From contig JAUPSS010000004.1 of NCBI GenBank assembly GCA_040285825.1, forward strand, positions 744,001-808,000: 64,000 nucleotides of DNA, given 5' to 3'. The position numbers and the translations under genes are program-made. The DNA is from Eukaryota sp. TZLM1-RC. Lineage: Eukaryota > Metamonada: BaSk clade. This document shows, one piece after another, positions 35,393 through 45,205 of this stretch. The first letter of the stretch is position 1. Each line of letters begins with the position of its first letter. A model generated the notes under the pieces. That model saw nothing but the letters and a program-made list of their open reading frames with translations, was not told the origin of the DNA and searched no databases.

Positions 35393-36487
35393 ATGGGGGC
35401 CACTATCGACTTATTGTTGTCTGGTAATGATCTTAGGCTCCTCAAAGTACACGCTAGCGAAGACACAAAGATTCGTGCGGTGTACACCTTAGTCTTCCTT
35501 GAGAAAACACAACAAGACGTTGCTGAATACTACTGCGTTGCACAATCTACGGTATCGACTTGGTTACGCCAAGTATTTCCTAGTTCTGAATCTACTCCCA
35601 ATCCTACATCACGCAATCTCTTCCAAACTCCTTCATCTCGTCACAAACTAAACGAAACAGAGTCCTCATTTATCCTCCAACTTGTGAAAGAACAACCTCT
35701 CCTTTTTTTACGCGAAATAGGTAAGCTAGTTTTTACAAAATTTCGCAAGAAAGTTAGTGTAACAACTGTGCACAGATTACTAATCAAAAACAATTTTACT
35801 CACAAAAAATGTGCTAATTTGATGAGACGTGCCAAAAAAGAACTGATTCATAACTTTGAATTAAGTTTTCGAAGACTTTTTGGTGTTGTAATTCAACAAC
35901 AATTATTATTTATTGACGAAGTTTCGTTTAAATCAGAACACTTTGTAAGAAAAACTTGTTGGAGCCCTAAGGGAGTTCCAATTAATACTGAAAGACCGAA
36001 CTTCAAGGAAGGGCAGGTGAGTCTCATGGTGGCAATTGTCAATGGGCTAGTGATGTTTCATATTAAACAAGGTCATTTTAATCGCACAGGATATGTAAGT
36101 TTTCTACAAGATTTACTACATCATAAATTATTATCAATTGAAGGAGGAGCTAGATCAATAGTGGTTGTTGATGGTTGCAATATTCATAAAAATGCATACA
36201 TTTTCAGGGCTGTAAAATTGGCTGGCTTAAAATATTTGATTTTACCACCGTATTCTCCTGATTGTAACCCAATAGAAGCGTTTTTTGGTCTGCTTAGAAG
36301 AAAAGTCAGAGACAATTCGTTACACAGCCCACTGCAAGGTGTTAATCTTTTGCAGCAGCTATTACGTACAATGATTTTCAATTGCAGCAATTTATTTGAC
36401 CATAGTGGCTGGGAGGATTTTTGCCCATTCAGATCGCCATACTTGCATGGTATAAAGGCAAACTTTTTCAAAGATCATTTGGATTGA
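35393..36487 (+). CDS. IS630/Tc1-like DD34E transposase
   Basis: 364 residues, open from ATG to TGA. An N-terminal helix-turn-helix region (about 20-60: SEDTKIRAVYTLVFLEKT, then VAQSTVSTWLRQVF) is followed by a second HTH-like part with VTTVHRLLIKNNFTHK. The catalytic domain has LLFIDEVSF (first Asp), IVVVDGCNIH (second Asp) and LPPYSPDCNPIEAFF (Glu). I count 34 residues between the second Asp and the Glu. The family cuts at TA and moves by cut and paste. It is convergent with the partner gene at 36601-37398. The start is the first ATG and sits about 80 bases inside the left terminal repeat. Confidence 0.9.
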   Translation: MGATIDLLLSGNDLRLLKVHASEDTKIRAVYTLVFLEKTQQDVAEYYCVAQSTVSTWLRQVFPSSESTPNPTSRNLFQTPSSRHKLNETESSFILQLVKEQPLLFLREIGKLVFTKFRKKVSVTTVHRLLIKNNFTHKKCANLMRRAKKELIHNFELSFRRLFGVVIQQQLLFIDEVSFKSEHFVRKTCWSPKGVPINTERPNFKEGQVSLMVAIVNGLVMFHIKQGHFNRTGYVSFLQDLLHHKLLSIEGGARSIVVVDGCNIHKNAYIFRAVKLAGLKYLILPPYSPDCNPIEAFFGLLRRKVRDNSLHSPLQGVNLLQQLLRTMIFNCSNLFDHSGWEDFCPFRSPYLHGIKANFFKDHLD

Positions 36488-36600
36488 ATAAAGTTTTGAT
36501 TAAAAATGTATTAAAAATAAAACAGTTTTAATTGATTATGTATTGAAAATAAAAAAAAAAGAACTTTTATCATCAAAAAACCAATACTATTGTACTACTA

Positions 36601-37398
36601 TTAATCAGTATGCTGAGTGTCTTCCGCAGCAGCCACTCTTTTGAAAGCTTCATTTACGTCACTGGATAAGGCAGCTTCTGAACTAGTTCTTTTACCCAAG
36701 CTGATAACAAAACAATTTAACTTCTTGAGAAAAGTAGACTCAAGTACATCAAGTAATTCAAGTACTTGTTCTCTAATCTTGAATAATTGAGCGGCTGAAT
36801 ATTGAGCTACCTGTTCAGCCAATTCAACCGAAAACAGATTGTTTTTTGCATCACCCAGAAAGGGTATGATGGACTCAGGAATCCTGGTGATGCTTCCCTT
36901 TCCCTCGTTGATTATCTCCAACCAAGTGTTCCACAGGTGGTCAGCAAGTACCACCTTTGAATTGGCTGGGTGTGATTTCAATTGTTCTATCGTTATAGTC
37001 TCTATCTCTTTCTTCTCCTTGTCCTTCAACCAAGCGTCGTAAAACTTAACATTAATCTCTTGCTGGGGACGGACTTGAACAGAGAAAGCAGGAGCATTTC
37101 CACCAGAATTTGAAGAAAGCCAATTCTGTAGACAGGCAGCAGTTCTAGAACCAAAATTTCCGGTAAGCTTGTAGGCTACTTCGAGAGTGGTGTCAGGATG
37201 TACAACTTTTTTATTCTTCTTAGCTTCCGCTGCAAAATGTTCAGTGAAGAGAGAAGAGAGTAATTCAGGGGTGACTGTTTCAACGTCTTGGTATAGAAGA
37301 CCGATGGTAGTAGCACCAAAACGTCGAGTTCCAAATACTAGATAGTAATAAAGTTGGATTTGTACGGAATTGGGTGTACCAGATGCAACTAAAGACAT
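36601..37398 (-). CDS. Second protein of IS630-like element 1, unknown function
   Basis: 265 residues, open and intronless, on the strand opposite to the transposase and inside the same terminal repeats. No known domain recognised. It aligns by eye with the 338-residue protein of element 2: FTEHFAAEAKKNKK against LSSHFVEQAKVNKT, LEVAYKLTG against LIVAKRTAA, LQNWL against FQKWL, then ETITIEQLKSHP against RAISIDSLQQLHP. Both end in a helical Leu/Lys region. Conservation between diverged elements suggests it serves the transposon, perhaps as a DNA-binding or regulatory partner. That is inference. The N-terminal Cys residues of the element 2 protein are not present here. Confidence 0.75.
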   Translation of the reverse strand: MSLVASGTPNSVQIQLYYYLVFGTRRFGATTIGLLYQDVETVTPELLSSLFTEHFAAEAKKNKKVVHPDTTLEVAYKLTGNFGSRTAACLQNWLSSNSGGNAPAFSVQVRPQQEINVKFYDAWLKDKEKKEIETITIEQLKSHPANSKVVLADHLWNTWLEIINEGKGSITRIPESIIPFLGDAKNNLFSVELAEQVAQYSAAQLFKIREQVLELLDVLESTFLKKLNCFVISLGKRTSSEAALSSDVNEAFKRVAAAEDTQHTD

Positions 37399-37553
37399 AA
37401 TATTTATGAAAGTGAATGAAATGTGAGGTGAATGTGAAAGAGGGAGTGATATCTATTTGAGATGAAATTCACAGACGCAATATTAGAATTAACTTTTTAA
37501 GGAAATGTTGATTGTTATTTTTCAATTAAAATACTAGAAAACCAAAAACTGGC

Positions 37554-37916
37554 CTAACCAGCAGGAAAAGAAAGTGTCATCAGCTTAGCTAACAGAGGTT
37601 GGCTAGGTGGTACATACGTCAAATCTTGATGAATGGGAAAGTCACAGCCAAGGAGAATAAACTCCAGGGTTTCAAAGATAGTGTCAAATTGATAGTGGTC
37701 TGTTTTCTTCGTCTCGTGTTTCTTTTCTTCCTTCGGCAGGGATCTTGATAAGTAATCAGCCCCATGATTACTAGGTCCATCCACATGGGCACAGTCGAAT
37801 GACAATGACTGTAGGACTGAGATCCAACGGATCACTACAAGGTTTGAGTCAGGGCAAGATAGCATTAATGAGAGGTTGTTATGGTCACAAAACAGGGTCA
37901 GATGTCTTGTTTTCAA
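37554..37916 (-). pseudogene. RNase H fragment of an LTR retrotransposon
   Basis: 120 codons. FCDHNNLSLML, VVIRWISVLQSL and AHVDGPSNHGADYLSR follow the order TDH-NL, RW-L and H-G-x-N-x-AD-LSR of Gypsy-type RNase H C-termini. The sequence differs from the remnant at 16840-17565, so it is another family. No flanking integrase or LTR was seen. Confidence 0.6.
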
Positions 37917-37989
37917 AAATGAGAAAAGTGAACAAATGAGGAATCAACCAGCGTTGTTGTGTAGGCGTCAGAATTTTGAATAAAATGAC

Positions 37990-38620
37990 AAAGGTGCTAC
38001 AGTTCAAAAGTTGGATTTACAAACGATGTAGGAAAAGAGTGGTTGGTGCCGTTGACACTTAGAATATTGATATATGATATTCTAATATTGTTGTTTTTAT
38101 TAGCCTAAAAGTTATTCCTCTATTATTTTATATTTTATTATAATCAACTTGATGTTGAAATTTTCTTGAATCCATATGTTTTTTTTTAAAATTGGCCTTT
38201 TTACCTTGTAAGAAGCGTGATTTGTCCAACTGTAGTGTGTTTTTGATAAGTAGTCGATGTACACTTGTCACACTATTTTTCGTCTAAAACATTGTGGAAA
38301 CAAGGTTATGCATTTCACGTAGAAAAAGCAGTGGATCTGCTTTTACAACCTGAAGAATGAAAAATATCATTTTTTCGTTGAGTTTCTGAGGTGATGACGT
38401 AAGTTGGTTGATAAAGAGACAACATGTTGTAGGATTACACGTAGATTCTATTTTAGGTTGAATTTTTCATGGAAATAGACGTAACCAAGTCGAAATGGTT
38501 GATTGAGATACACAGCAGTATTCAGCAACCTTCGGTTGAGTTGTTGTGCAAGAAGACTAAGGTGTAAATCGCACGAATCTTGGTGTCCTCGCTTACATGT
38601 ACTTTCTGGTGTCTATTATC
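37990..38620 (-). mobile_element. Degenerate IS630-like element
   Basis: Reverse strand at about 38600-38460 is close to the 5' coding part of the element 1 transposase (35445-35580: AAGATTCGTGCG and CGACTTGGTTACG are shared). Bases about 37990-38165 match, inverted, the partner-gene end and flank of the degenerate copy at 55270-55450. Most of both genes is deleted. Confidence 0.65.
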
Positions 38621-38762
38621 AATTTTTTTTCATTCTTTTGTTGAAGTTCACAAAGTTGACAATGAGCTTATACTTGGCTCTGCAGACAATTTTCTGGAAC
38701 TTTTTGTATGTGTATCCGTGATTAACAAGAGTTCAAAGAATAGTTGATATAGAGACTGTTAT

Positions 38763-39038
38763 GTGTCTAACGTCCTGAAGAATGATTTCTCTCAAGTTGA
38801 GCAGCCGCTGTTCATTGACAAGAGCAAAAAGGAATCAACATGGCACGTTGACAAGACCCAGTTCTGTACATTTTTCGGTCTTGCAAAAGACTACATGATG
38901 GTTCAAGCTACTTCTGTAGCTTCTGAGCAATTGTTGTCTGCCTTAGGAAGGATTTGGAGTAAAGATCGAGTATCACTCGGTGATAATGGTGTTTTGGGTT
39001 GCTTTTGTTCCAACTTGTCTGGTGGAGTAGAAGGATAG
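38763..39038 (+). pseudogene. hAT transposase C-terminal (dimerisation) fragment
   Basis: 91 codons. WHVDKTQFCTFFGLAKDYMM then ATSVASEQLLSALGRIWSKDR closely follow the hAT C-terminal dimerisation block (A-x-x-Y-L, ATS-x-x-SE-x-x-FS, R-x-x-L). The rest of the transposase is gone. Confidence 0.7.
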
Positions 39039-39039
39039 A

Positions 39040-39349
39040 AACACACCAAGGATGGTGGCTTCAAATTGTTGCAAGCTCAGTATTTCACATTGATTGTTGA
39101 TAGGAAAAATAATTTAAAAAGGGATAATTTTTTTATACCATTCATTCAAAATTGTTTTTGTACCACTTTTTGAAATGATATAGAAAATCACTGCACGTTT
39201 TCATGACTATAATTGGTTTTCTACCATGGTGAGATTCTGATTGATTGACACTGATCTCTTTTCTCTGTCTGTAATGATATTATCCTATGATATTATCCTA
39301 TGTTCCCTGATTGAATCGAGTTCTTCTCGCGCTTTGACGTTGTCGATCT
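39040..39349. other. Intergenic, nothing recognised
   Basis: AT-rich tail of the hAT fragment. No frame or repeat assigned. Confidence 0.4.
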
Positions 39350-39620
39350 TTTGCAGCGCTACAAGATAGTCTGCTTCGTTTACAGCCTCTGCTGCTTGCC
39401 TTATATAACCTTCCAGGCCTTTTTGCTAGTAATGTTTGCAGAAGTTTGCACAGAAATGTATCAGACAGTAAGCATGCGCTACATCATTTTCAAACACCTC
39501 AGTTTTTAAAATACAGTTTTTAAAATAGACGGGTGGCGATCAGACACAATAACAAGATGAGGTTCTTTTAGGCTTTGCTTCTATAAAGATAGAAAATATT
39601 TCCAGTTGACATCCTTTCAA
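39350..39620 (-). pseudogene. MULE transposase core fragment
   Basis: On the minus strand, EPHLVIVSDRHPSILK corresponds to the VISDRQKGLIKAV block of MULE-A, and the following region keeps the spacing to a Cys/His segment. Many stops. A separate, older MULE lineage. Confidence 0.5.
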
Positions 39621-40325
39621 TATCAACAATCGCATACGCAAGAGGGAACAGTTGTCCTTCTAACAGTCTTAACAGAGAATTCACAGGACATTTGGCAGCA
39701 AGAAGCTCGACATCGTAATTTGTCACTATGAGTGTATTTGATCTCACGTCTTACAAGAAGACTGACGTGTATAAGTTGTAGTTGAAAGCTTTTCTTATCC
39801 TTGAATGTAGACTCTTTCTTCAAGGAAGCGATATTTAAAGAATACATTATAGAGCAGCAGTAGTATAAAAACAATTATGATGGTATGAAAGTAATTCTGG
39901 AAGTCCTTTAATGGTACAAAACTAATTTTCCCTTTAAAAAACCATTTTTGCAAAAATGTTTATATTATTAAAATGAATCAAGCACAAAGTTTGCAGCATT
40001 TGTGGTGTTTCCCTTAGGAAAAATTAAGTTTTAAACTGCTGATCGATGCTTGAAATGCCGAATAGCCGTCAATTACCATCCTCCCATAAAAATACCTTAG
40101 GAAATACAAATGCTTTGCTGAATATTATGATAATAACGAAAGCACATGTAAAAGATGGAGACATGCCGTAATACCGTAATAGAGAAAAGTTGGATTGTGA
40201 AGGAGCTGACGATGGAGAGGAATGGCCACATAGGATGAGAGTGGGGTTTAGGACAAGTCCAACAAAAGAACCAACAGCAGGTATAAGGTAAAAATGAATC
40301 ACAGATGAGTAGAAAAACCGGTAGA
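39621..40325. other. Intergenic, nothing recognised
   Basis: Short frames only. No terminal repeats or domain seen. Confidence 0.4.
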
Positions 40326-40328
40326 AAG

Positions 40329-41157
40329 AGTGCAGGGGAGTCCTAAAGCTCGGAAAAGTAGGTAAGTGAGCGGAAAGTGTGCAAAGTACAGGGGGACTCC
40401 TAAAGCTCGGAAAAGTAGGTAAGTGAGGGAAATAAGAACCTAGTTTATGAAGTGAGGGGAAAGTGTGGAAAGTACAGGGGGACTCCTAAAGCTCGGAAAA
40501 GTAGGTAAGTGAGGGAAATAAGAACCTAGTTTATGAAGTGAGGGGAAAGTGTGGAAAGTACAGGGGGACTCCTAAAGCTCGGAAAAGTAGGTAAGTGAGG
40601 GAAATAAGAACCTAGTTTATGAAGTGAGGGGAAAGTGTGGAAAGTACAGGGGGACTCCTAAAGCTCGGAAAAGTAGGTAAGTGAGGGAAATAAGAACCTA
40701 GTTTATGAAGTGAGGGGAAAGTGTGGAAAGTACAGGGGGACTCCTAAAGCTCGGAAAAGTAGGTAAGTGAGGGAAATAAGAACCTAGTTTATGAAGTGAG
40801 GGGAAAGTGTGGAAATTACAGGGGGACTCCTAAAGCTCGGAAAAGTAGGTAAGTGAGGGAAATAAGAACCTAGTTTATGAAGTGAGGGGAAAGTGTGGAA
40901 AGTACAGGGGGACTCCTAAAGCTCCGAAAAGTAGGTAAGTGAGGGAAATAAGAACCTAGTTTATGAAGTGAGGGGAAAGTGTGGAAAGTACAGGGGGACT
41001 CCTAAAGCTCCGAAAAGTAGGTAAGTGAGGGAAATAAGAACCTAGTTTATGAAGTGAGGGGAAAGTGTGGAAAGTACAGGGGGACTCCTAAAGCTCGGAA
41101 AAGTAGGTAAGTGAGGGAAATAAGAACCTAGTTTATGAAGTGAGGGGAAAGTGTGGG
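40329..41157. repeat. 86-bp minisatellite, about nine units
   Basis: The marker GGGGGACTCC recurs at 40391, 40477, 40563, 40649, 40735, 40821, 40907, 40993 and 41079, exactly 86 bases apart. A diverged shorter unit precedes the array at 40329. Units are almost identical (rare changes such as CTCGG to CTCCG in units 7 and 8). The unit is purine-rich (GAGGGGAAAGTGTGG), unlike the surrounding AT-rich DNA. Confidence 0.97.
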
Positions 41158-41428
41158 AATAGTGAAAACCTTTCAAACTTCAGTTGTGGGCTAAAAACCT
41201 GCCAGAACAGGCAACTAGAAGTCGAAAATGGGGTGATAAGTGTAAAATTTAATAGATAAGCTCATAATTCTCACTTTATACCAGAGGTTTCCTGTTTATT
41301 TTTGCTCCGATAATGTTGTCCAAAGTGTTAAAATTTACAATATTAAAGTAAACTGTGAGATTCACTTAAGGTGAATTCCCCTTCCAATTCCCACTTTCAT
41401 CCCTTTTTTTGTCTCTTCTACAAAATAC

Positions 41429-42445
41429 ATGTCTTTTCCTTCAGAAAACTACACCACACCTACAAAAAAATGCAATACTGACTTTAACGAGACTGACTGG
41501 AGTATTTATGATGATGTACTACCAATGCAGACCAGTCCAGTGCTTACCCCTTTCACTTCTTTACGTCCTACGCAACTCACCTATGAAACAAGGCAAGCAG
41601 AAACATTGGAAGAAACAGTTTCTTCAGTTCCAGACACATCCACTTCTATAAATGTTGACTCTTTCAGTTGGTCCAACATGGATAACTGGACACAACGTAA
41701 GTGTATATTTTGCTATGCAAAATATAAGTCCTCTGCCTCTTATTTTTATGAAGAGGAAATGGGGTTTTGGTTCAACAACAGTGATGCTCGTCTCAATGAA
41801 TTTGTTAAGTTTTTATCTAGCCATTTTGTTGAACAGGCTAAAGTTAACAAAACATACTTATTTACTACTGATTTGTTGATCGTAGCCAAAAGAACAGCTG
41901 CCACTAAGAATTGGAAGTCTCTAACAGATTCAGTCTTTCAAAAATGGCTGAAAGATGATAATAACTGTTTGATCAAAGTGTTTCCCAACATGGATAAGTC
42001 TCAATACGAACTCCATTTAGAAAAGCACAGGTTGAAAATAGCTCGTGCTATAAGCATTGACAGTCTACAACAACTTCATCCCAATTTGGCTTTGTCTACT
42101 CAAGGATGGGTGTTGTTTAAAACTCTTTATGAAAATAATAAGCTAAATGATTTGAGTGTTGTGCCAGCTGCTGTGTTGAAGTTTCGATTACTCAAAGATT
42201 TGTCAGAAAACACTACTAAAACTAAGACTGAAGAACAGATTATCCAATTTATTGGTAAAAAAAGAATACAGTTGAAAGAAGATCTGGCCAATTATGAAAA
42301 GGTTTTATTAAAGAAAATGGATATCGAAATTGCAGAATTTATTCGCTCTTTACTTGTCTCACCTCCCTGTCCAACTGAACTTTCAGAAGATGCGGAGAAA
42401 CTTTTTAATTGTGCAGCAAATGTAACTGATCCGCATATGTTCTAG
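41429..42445 (+). CDS. Second protein of IS630-like element 2, unknown function
   Basis: 338 residues, open from ATG to TAG. The N-terminal about 70 residues are Ser/Thr-rich and probably disordered. Residues about 75-340 match the element 1 partner (HFVEQAKVNK; ISIDSLQQLHPN; a Lys/Leu-rich helical end). A KCIFC Cys pair near residue 92 is unique to this version. No known fold recognised. Its position inside the terminal repeats and its conserved convergence with the transposase argue that it belongs to the transposon. Confidence 0.75.
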   Translation: MSFPSENYTTPTKKCNTDFNETDWSIYDDVLPMQTSPVLTPFTSLRPTQLTYETRQAETLEETVSSVPDTSTSINVDSFSWSNMDNWTQRKCIFCYAKYKSSASYFYEEEMGFWFNNSDARLNEFVKFLSSHFVEQAKVNKTYLFTTDLLIVAKRTAATKNWKSLTDSVFQKWLKDDNNCLIKVFPNMDKSQYELHLEKHRLKIARAISIDSLQQLHPNLALSTQGWVLFKTLYENNKLNDLSVVPAAVLKFRLLKDLSENTTKTKTEEQIIQFIGKKRIQLKEDLANYEKVLLKKMDIEIAEFIRSLLVSPPCPTELSEDAEKLFNCAANVTDPHMF

Positions 42446-42525
42446 TATTAGTTTGAAATTATCATAAAAATTCCGTTTAATTGTAAGTCATACGAGTATT
42501 TATATCATCAACAAATGTGGTAATT

Positions 42526-43605
42526 CTATTCGACATAGACGGCTAGTTTCGGATTAGACAAATAGGGTGATTTATAACACTCACCATGAACCCATCCTGC
42601 CCTCTCAAATAATGAAGAACTATTGTATTTACGTAAAGATTCGAGCGATGACATAATGAGTTGGGTAGCAGGAGCTTGTGGGTAAAGTTGTGCCTCCGTT
42701 CGAACTTTTTTGCGTAATATAGCAAAAAAAGTTTCAATTGGATTAGACTCAGGTGAGTATGGTGGCAATATCAAATATCTTAGCCCAACCTTACGAACTG
42801 CATAAAAAATTTCAGGTCCAGTATGGATTCTACATCCATCCAATACCAAAACAGATCTGTTTCCTGGAAATCTGTGTGTTATTCCAGATTTAATAATATC
42901 TTTTAAAAAACCAATAAATTCATGACGGTTAAAATGGCCTTCTTTCATATGACCCGTAACATAACCCCATTGATCCATACACACAACCAAAGAGATTTGC
43001 TTTGCATTCATTTGCTTAACTGGAATAATAACAGGTTCACCTTCAGGTGACCAACCAGCCTTACGACAAAAATGTTCTTGCCTGAATGATAGTTCGTCAA
43101 TGAACAATAATTGTGAATGAACCACAGTTCCTATTAGATTAGTAAATAAGTTTTCGAAATTTTCAATTAACCTCCTTTTACAGTGTTTGACCAGTTTGGA
43201 TGCCACTTTGTGAGTGTAACCAGCATTGATCATCACCCTTCGAATTGTGCTGAGGGAAACATATTTACCAAATAGATACATAGTCTTCTGTTGCATTTGA
43301 TATAAAAAAAGCTGTGGATGTTTGTCAACAAGCTGACATAATATATTGATTTCCTTTTGGCTTATAATGCGGGTTCGTTTGCGTTTGTATGGGCCCCACA
43401 GATCAGGATTGATAGCTTGGTTTAGCCAGCGTGACAGAGAAGATTGTGAAGCTCCGAATAGAAGTACTACCTCAGACTGTGAAAGAGATTGGAAGTAAAA
43501 TGCAGCACATGCTCGAGATCGAGTGTCCTCAGACGCGTGAAGTTTTATAGACAACAGCTGACGGAGAGAATTGATGTTTGAAAGAATTTCAAAGGTCAAA
43601 GGCAT
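42526..43605 (-). CDS. IS630/Tc1-like DD34E transposase of element 2
   Basis: 359 residues, open. HTH region about 20-60 (SEDTRSRACAAFYFQSLSQ, then ASQSSLSRWLNQ). Catalytic motifs LLFIDELSF, VLVLDGCRIH and LPPYSPESNPIETFF; 34 residues separate the second Asp from the Glu. It shares the block order and the SEDT and THK motifs with the element 1 transposase. Probably functional as far as the sequence shows. Confidence 0.9.
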   Translation of the reverse strand: MPLTFEILSNINSLRQLLSIKLHASEDTRSRACAAFYFQSLSQSEVVLLFGASQSSLSRWLNQAINPDLWGPYKRKRTRIISQKEINILCQLVDKHPQLFLYQMQQKTMYLFGKYVSLSTIRRVMINAGYTHKVASKLVKHCKRRLIENFENLFTNLIGTVVHSQLLFIDELSFRQEHFCRKAGWSPEGEPVIIPVKQMNAKQISLVVCMDQWGYVTGHMKEGHFNRHEFIGFLKDIIKSGITHRFPGNRSVLVLDGCRIHTGPEIFYAVRKVGLRYLILPPYSPESNPIETFFAILRKKVRTEAQLYPQAPATQLIMSSLESLRKYNSSSLFERAGWVHGECYKSPYLSNPKLAVYVE

Positions 43606-43851
43606 CTCAATAAGTCAGAAACACAAAAAAGGGATTAGGGAGGGAAGGGAATAAAAAGGGATTTGTATTCAACCTAAAATTCAACCACAGAAGCTTAAAG
43701 TACAGTAGTTTATTTCTGAAAAAATTATATTTTCTACGAAGAAACAAAACAAAACAAAACAAACTAAAACACAAAATTCTAAAAAAAAAATTCTAAGAAA
43801 CAAAATTCTCCACGCCAACTCTTGATGAATCTTATACAGCTTGGACATCAT

Positions 43852-45205
43852 TCAATTCAAGTACTTGGGAACACTTCTGTACAAAGCAAAAATGATACGA
43901 TTCTTCCATAAAGTCCCTGCAAAATTCTTACCACTTGAACGACATAAATTACCAAAATCATTGAGAAAATTCAAGGCAGACTGTCCAATGTTGCCAAAAA
44001 TCGAAAAGGCAAAAGGAACAAACGAAAACTTCGAGTAAAGAATCATATTTAAATCATTTAATATCTCAGTATATTTGTCCCTTTTACGATCCTCAGCCTT
44101 GTTTAAATGACCATGAGAACTAAGTAAAACATCATCACGATAAAAAAAAGCAAAAGGATCAACTGTAGTAAAATCAACAACAAGTTGAGAGGAATCCACA
44201 AAAGGAGCAATTAAATCACCTTGACGTGAAGTAAACATATTATTATCGCTATAATGCTTCAACAACGGTTCTACTTTGCAACTAAAATTGTAACACTTAA
44301 ACATCTCATATGTCACATCACGAACGGCATTATGAAGAACTGACCGATATTGAAGGAATTTCTAACAACTAACAATATGACGGAAATTGACAGTAGGTTT
44401 TTCGTTACAAATAAAAACAGAATTATCCAAAAGACCACTTGGATACAGCCCTAATCTCAAACGTTTTGTTTCCAAGCTTCATTTGTTAAGTGAAGACCAA
44501 ATGGCCTTGGTTGCTGAGATATTAAACTAGTGCAATTCTGGATATCTGATAAAAAGGCAGCAAAGACGGGATTATTAATCTTAGTCACACTAAGTCGTTT
44601 AGAGAAATCCAGGTTTTCAAAACGAGTTAAAACAGACTTCTGTAATTTCACAACAGCAAGATGAAGATTAGTCAAAGATCTCGAAGGTACAGAAGGCAAA
44701 CTTGAAGGAAAACACTTATTCCACACATCAACAGGTAGTTCCTGCACCATGTTTTCAAGCGAAATTAATAAAGGATGTGATTCATTCAAAGGAATATGAT
44801 CAAAACGAAGTTTCCACTCAAAAAGAAAATTTTCCATACCACCAATAAAAGCACTTTTGCATAAATACTCTGCTTTTGACAAACCAACTCCACCAAATTT
44901 AGGACTAAAAAATGCATGATAAGGAATTTTTGATGGACAAACCCACTAAATCTCCTAAGAAATTGGTTCTCAGAGTATTAAATTGACGTGCAAAATCATG
45001 AGAAATTGTGGGGGATAAAGAACGAAGAAGGTGATTAATTTTTGATCCAAAACACACATTCAGGACCGAAAACGCTAAATGCTTGTCAATTTTTAGTTCT
45101 TGAATAGCTAAAAGTTGCTTTTCAATTTTTCCCGAAATACCTGACAAAATCGATTTAACTTTTTCACAATTTCCAAAATAAGAGCCAAGAAAACGAATCG
45201 CATCT
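43852..45205 (-). pseudogene. LINE-A copy 2 polyprotein, 3' part
   Basis: Segments 45225-44905 (end of the reverse transcriptase thumb; its first codons, above 45205, are MULE-B sequence), 44882-44457 and 44316-43852 (endonuclease: RQGDLIAPFVDSSQLVVDF, KAEDRKRDKY, FVPFAFSIFGN). It has an in-frame stop at the zinc knuckle (VSC followed by TAG near 44362) and frameshifts near 44940 and 44460. At two of the positions where copy 1 is shifted, this copy keeps the frame. Confidence 0.8.
45197..45205. repeat. MULE-B left target-site duplication
   Basis: ATCGCATCT, repeated at 46170-46178, flanking MULE-B within LINE-A. Confidence 0.9.

Larger units (their letters stand above)
35299..37474. mobile_element. 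IS630-like two-gene DNA transposon, element 1
   Basis: Imperfect terminal inverted repeats (CTGTGTAATTCACCTG at 35299-35314; CTGTGAATTTCATCTC read inward from 37474) enclose a transposase gene and a second, convergent gene 113 bases apart. Exact ends may lie a few bases outside, at a TA. Both reading frames are intact, so this copy could be active. Confidence 0.75.
41353..43690. mobile_element. IS630-like two-gene DNA transposon, element 2
   Basis: Same design as element 1 but in the opposite orientation: partner gene on the left (+), transposase on the right (-), convergent and 80 bases apart. Imperfect termini: CTGTGAGATTCACTTAAGG from 41353 and CTGTGGTTGAATTTTAGG read inward from 43690. 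Both frames are intact. The transposases of the two elements are clearly different sequences, so these are separate subfamilies. Confidence 0.72.

Noticed and set aside
40329-41157. CRISPR-like array
   Set aside because: Units are contiguous 86-bp tandem repeats with no unique spacers, in a eukaryotic setting.
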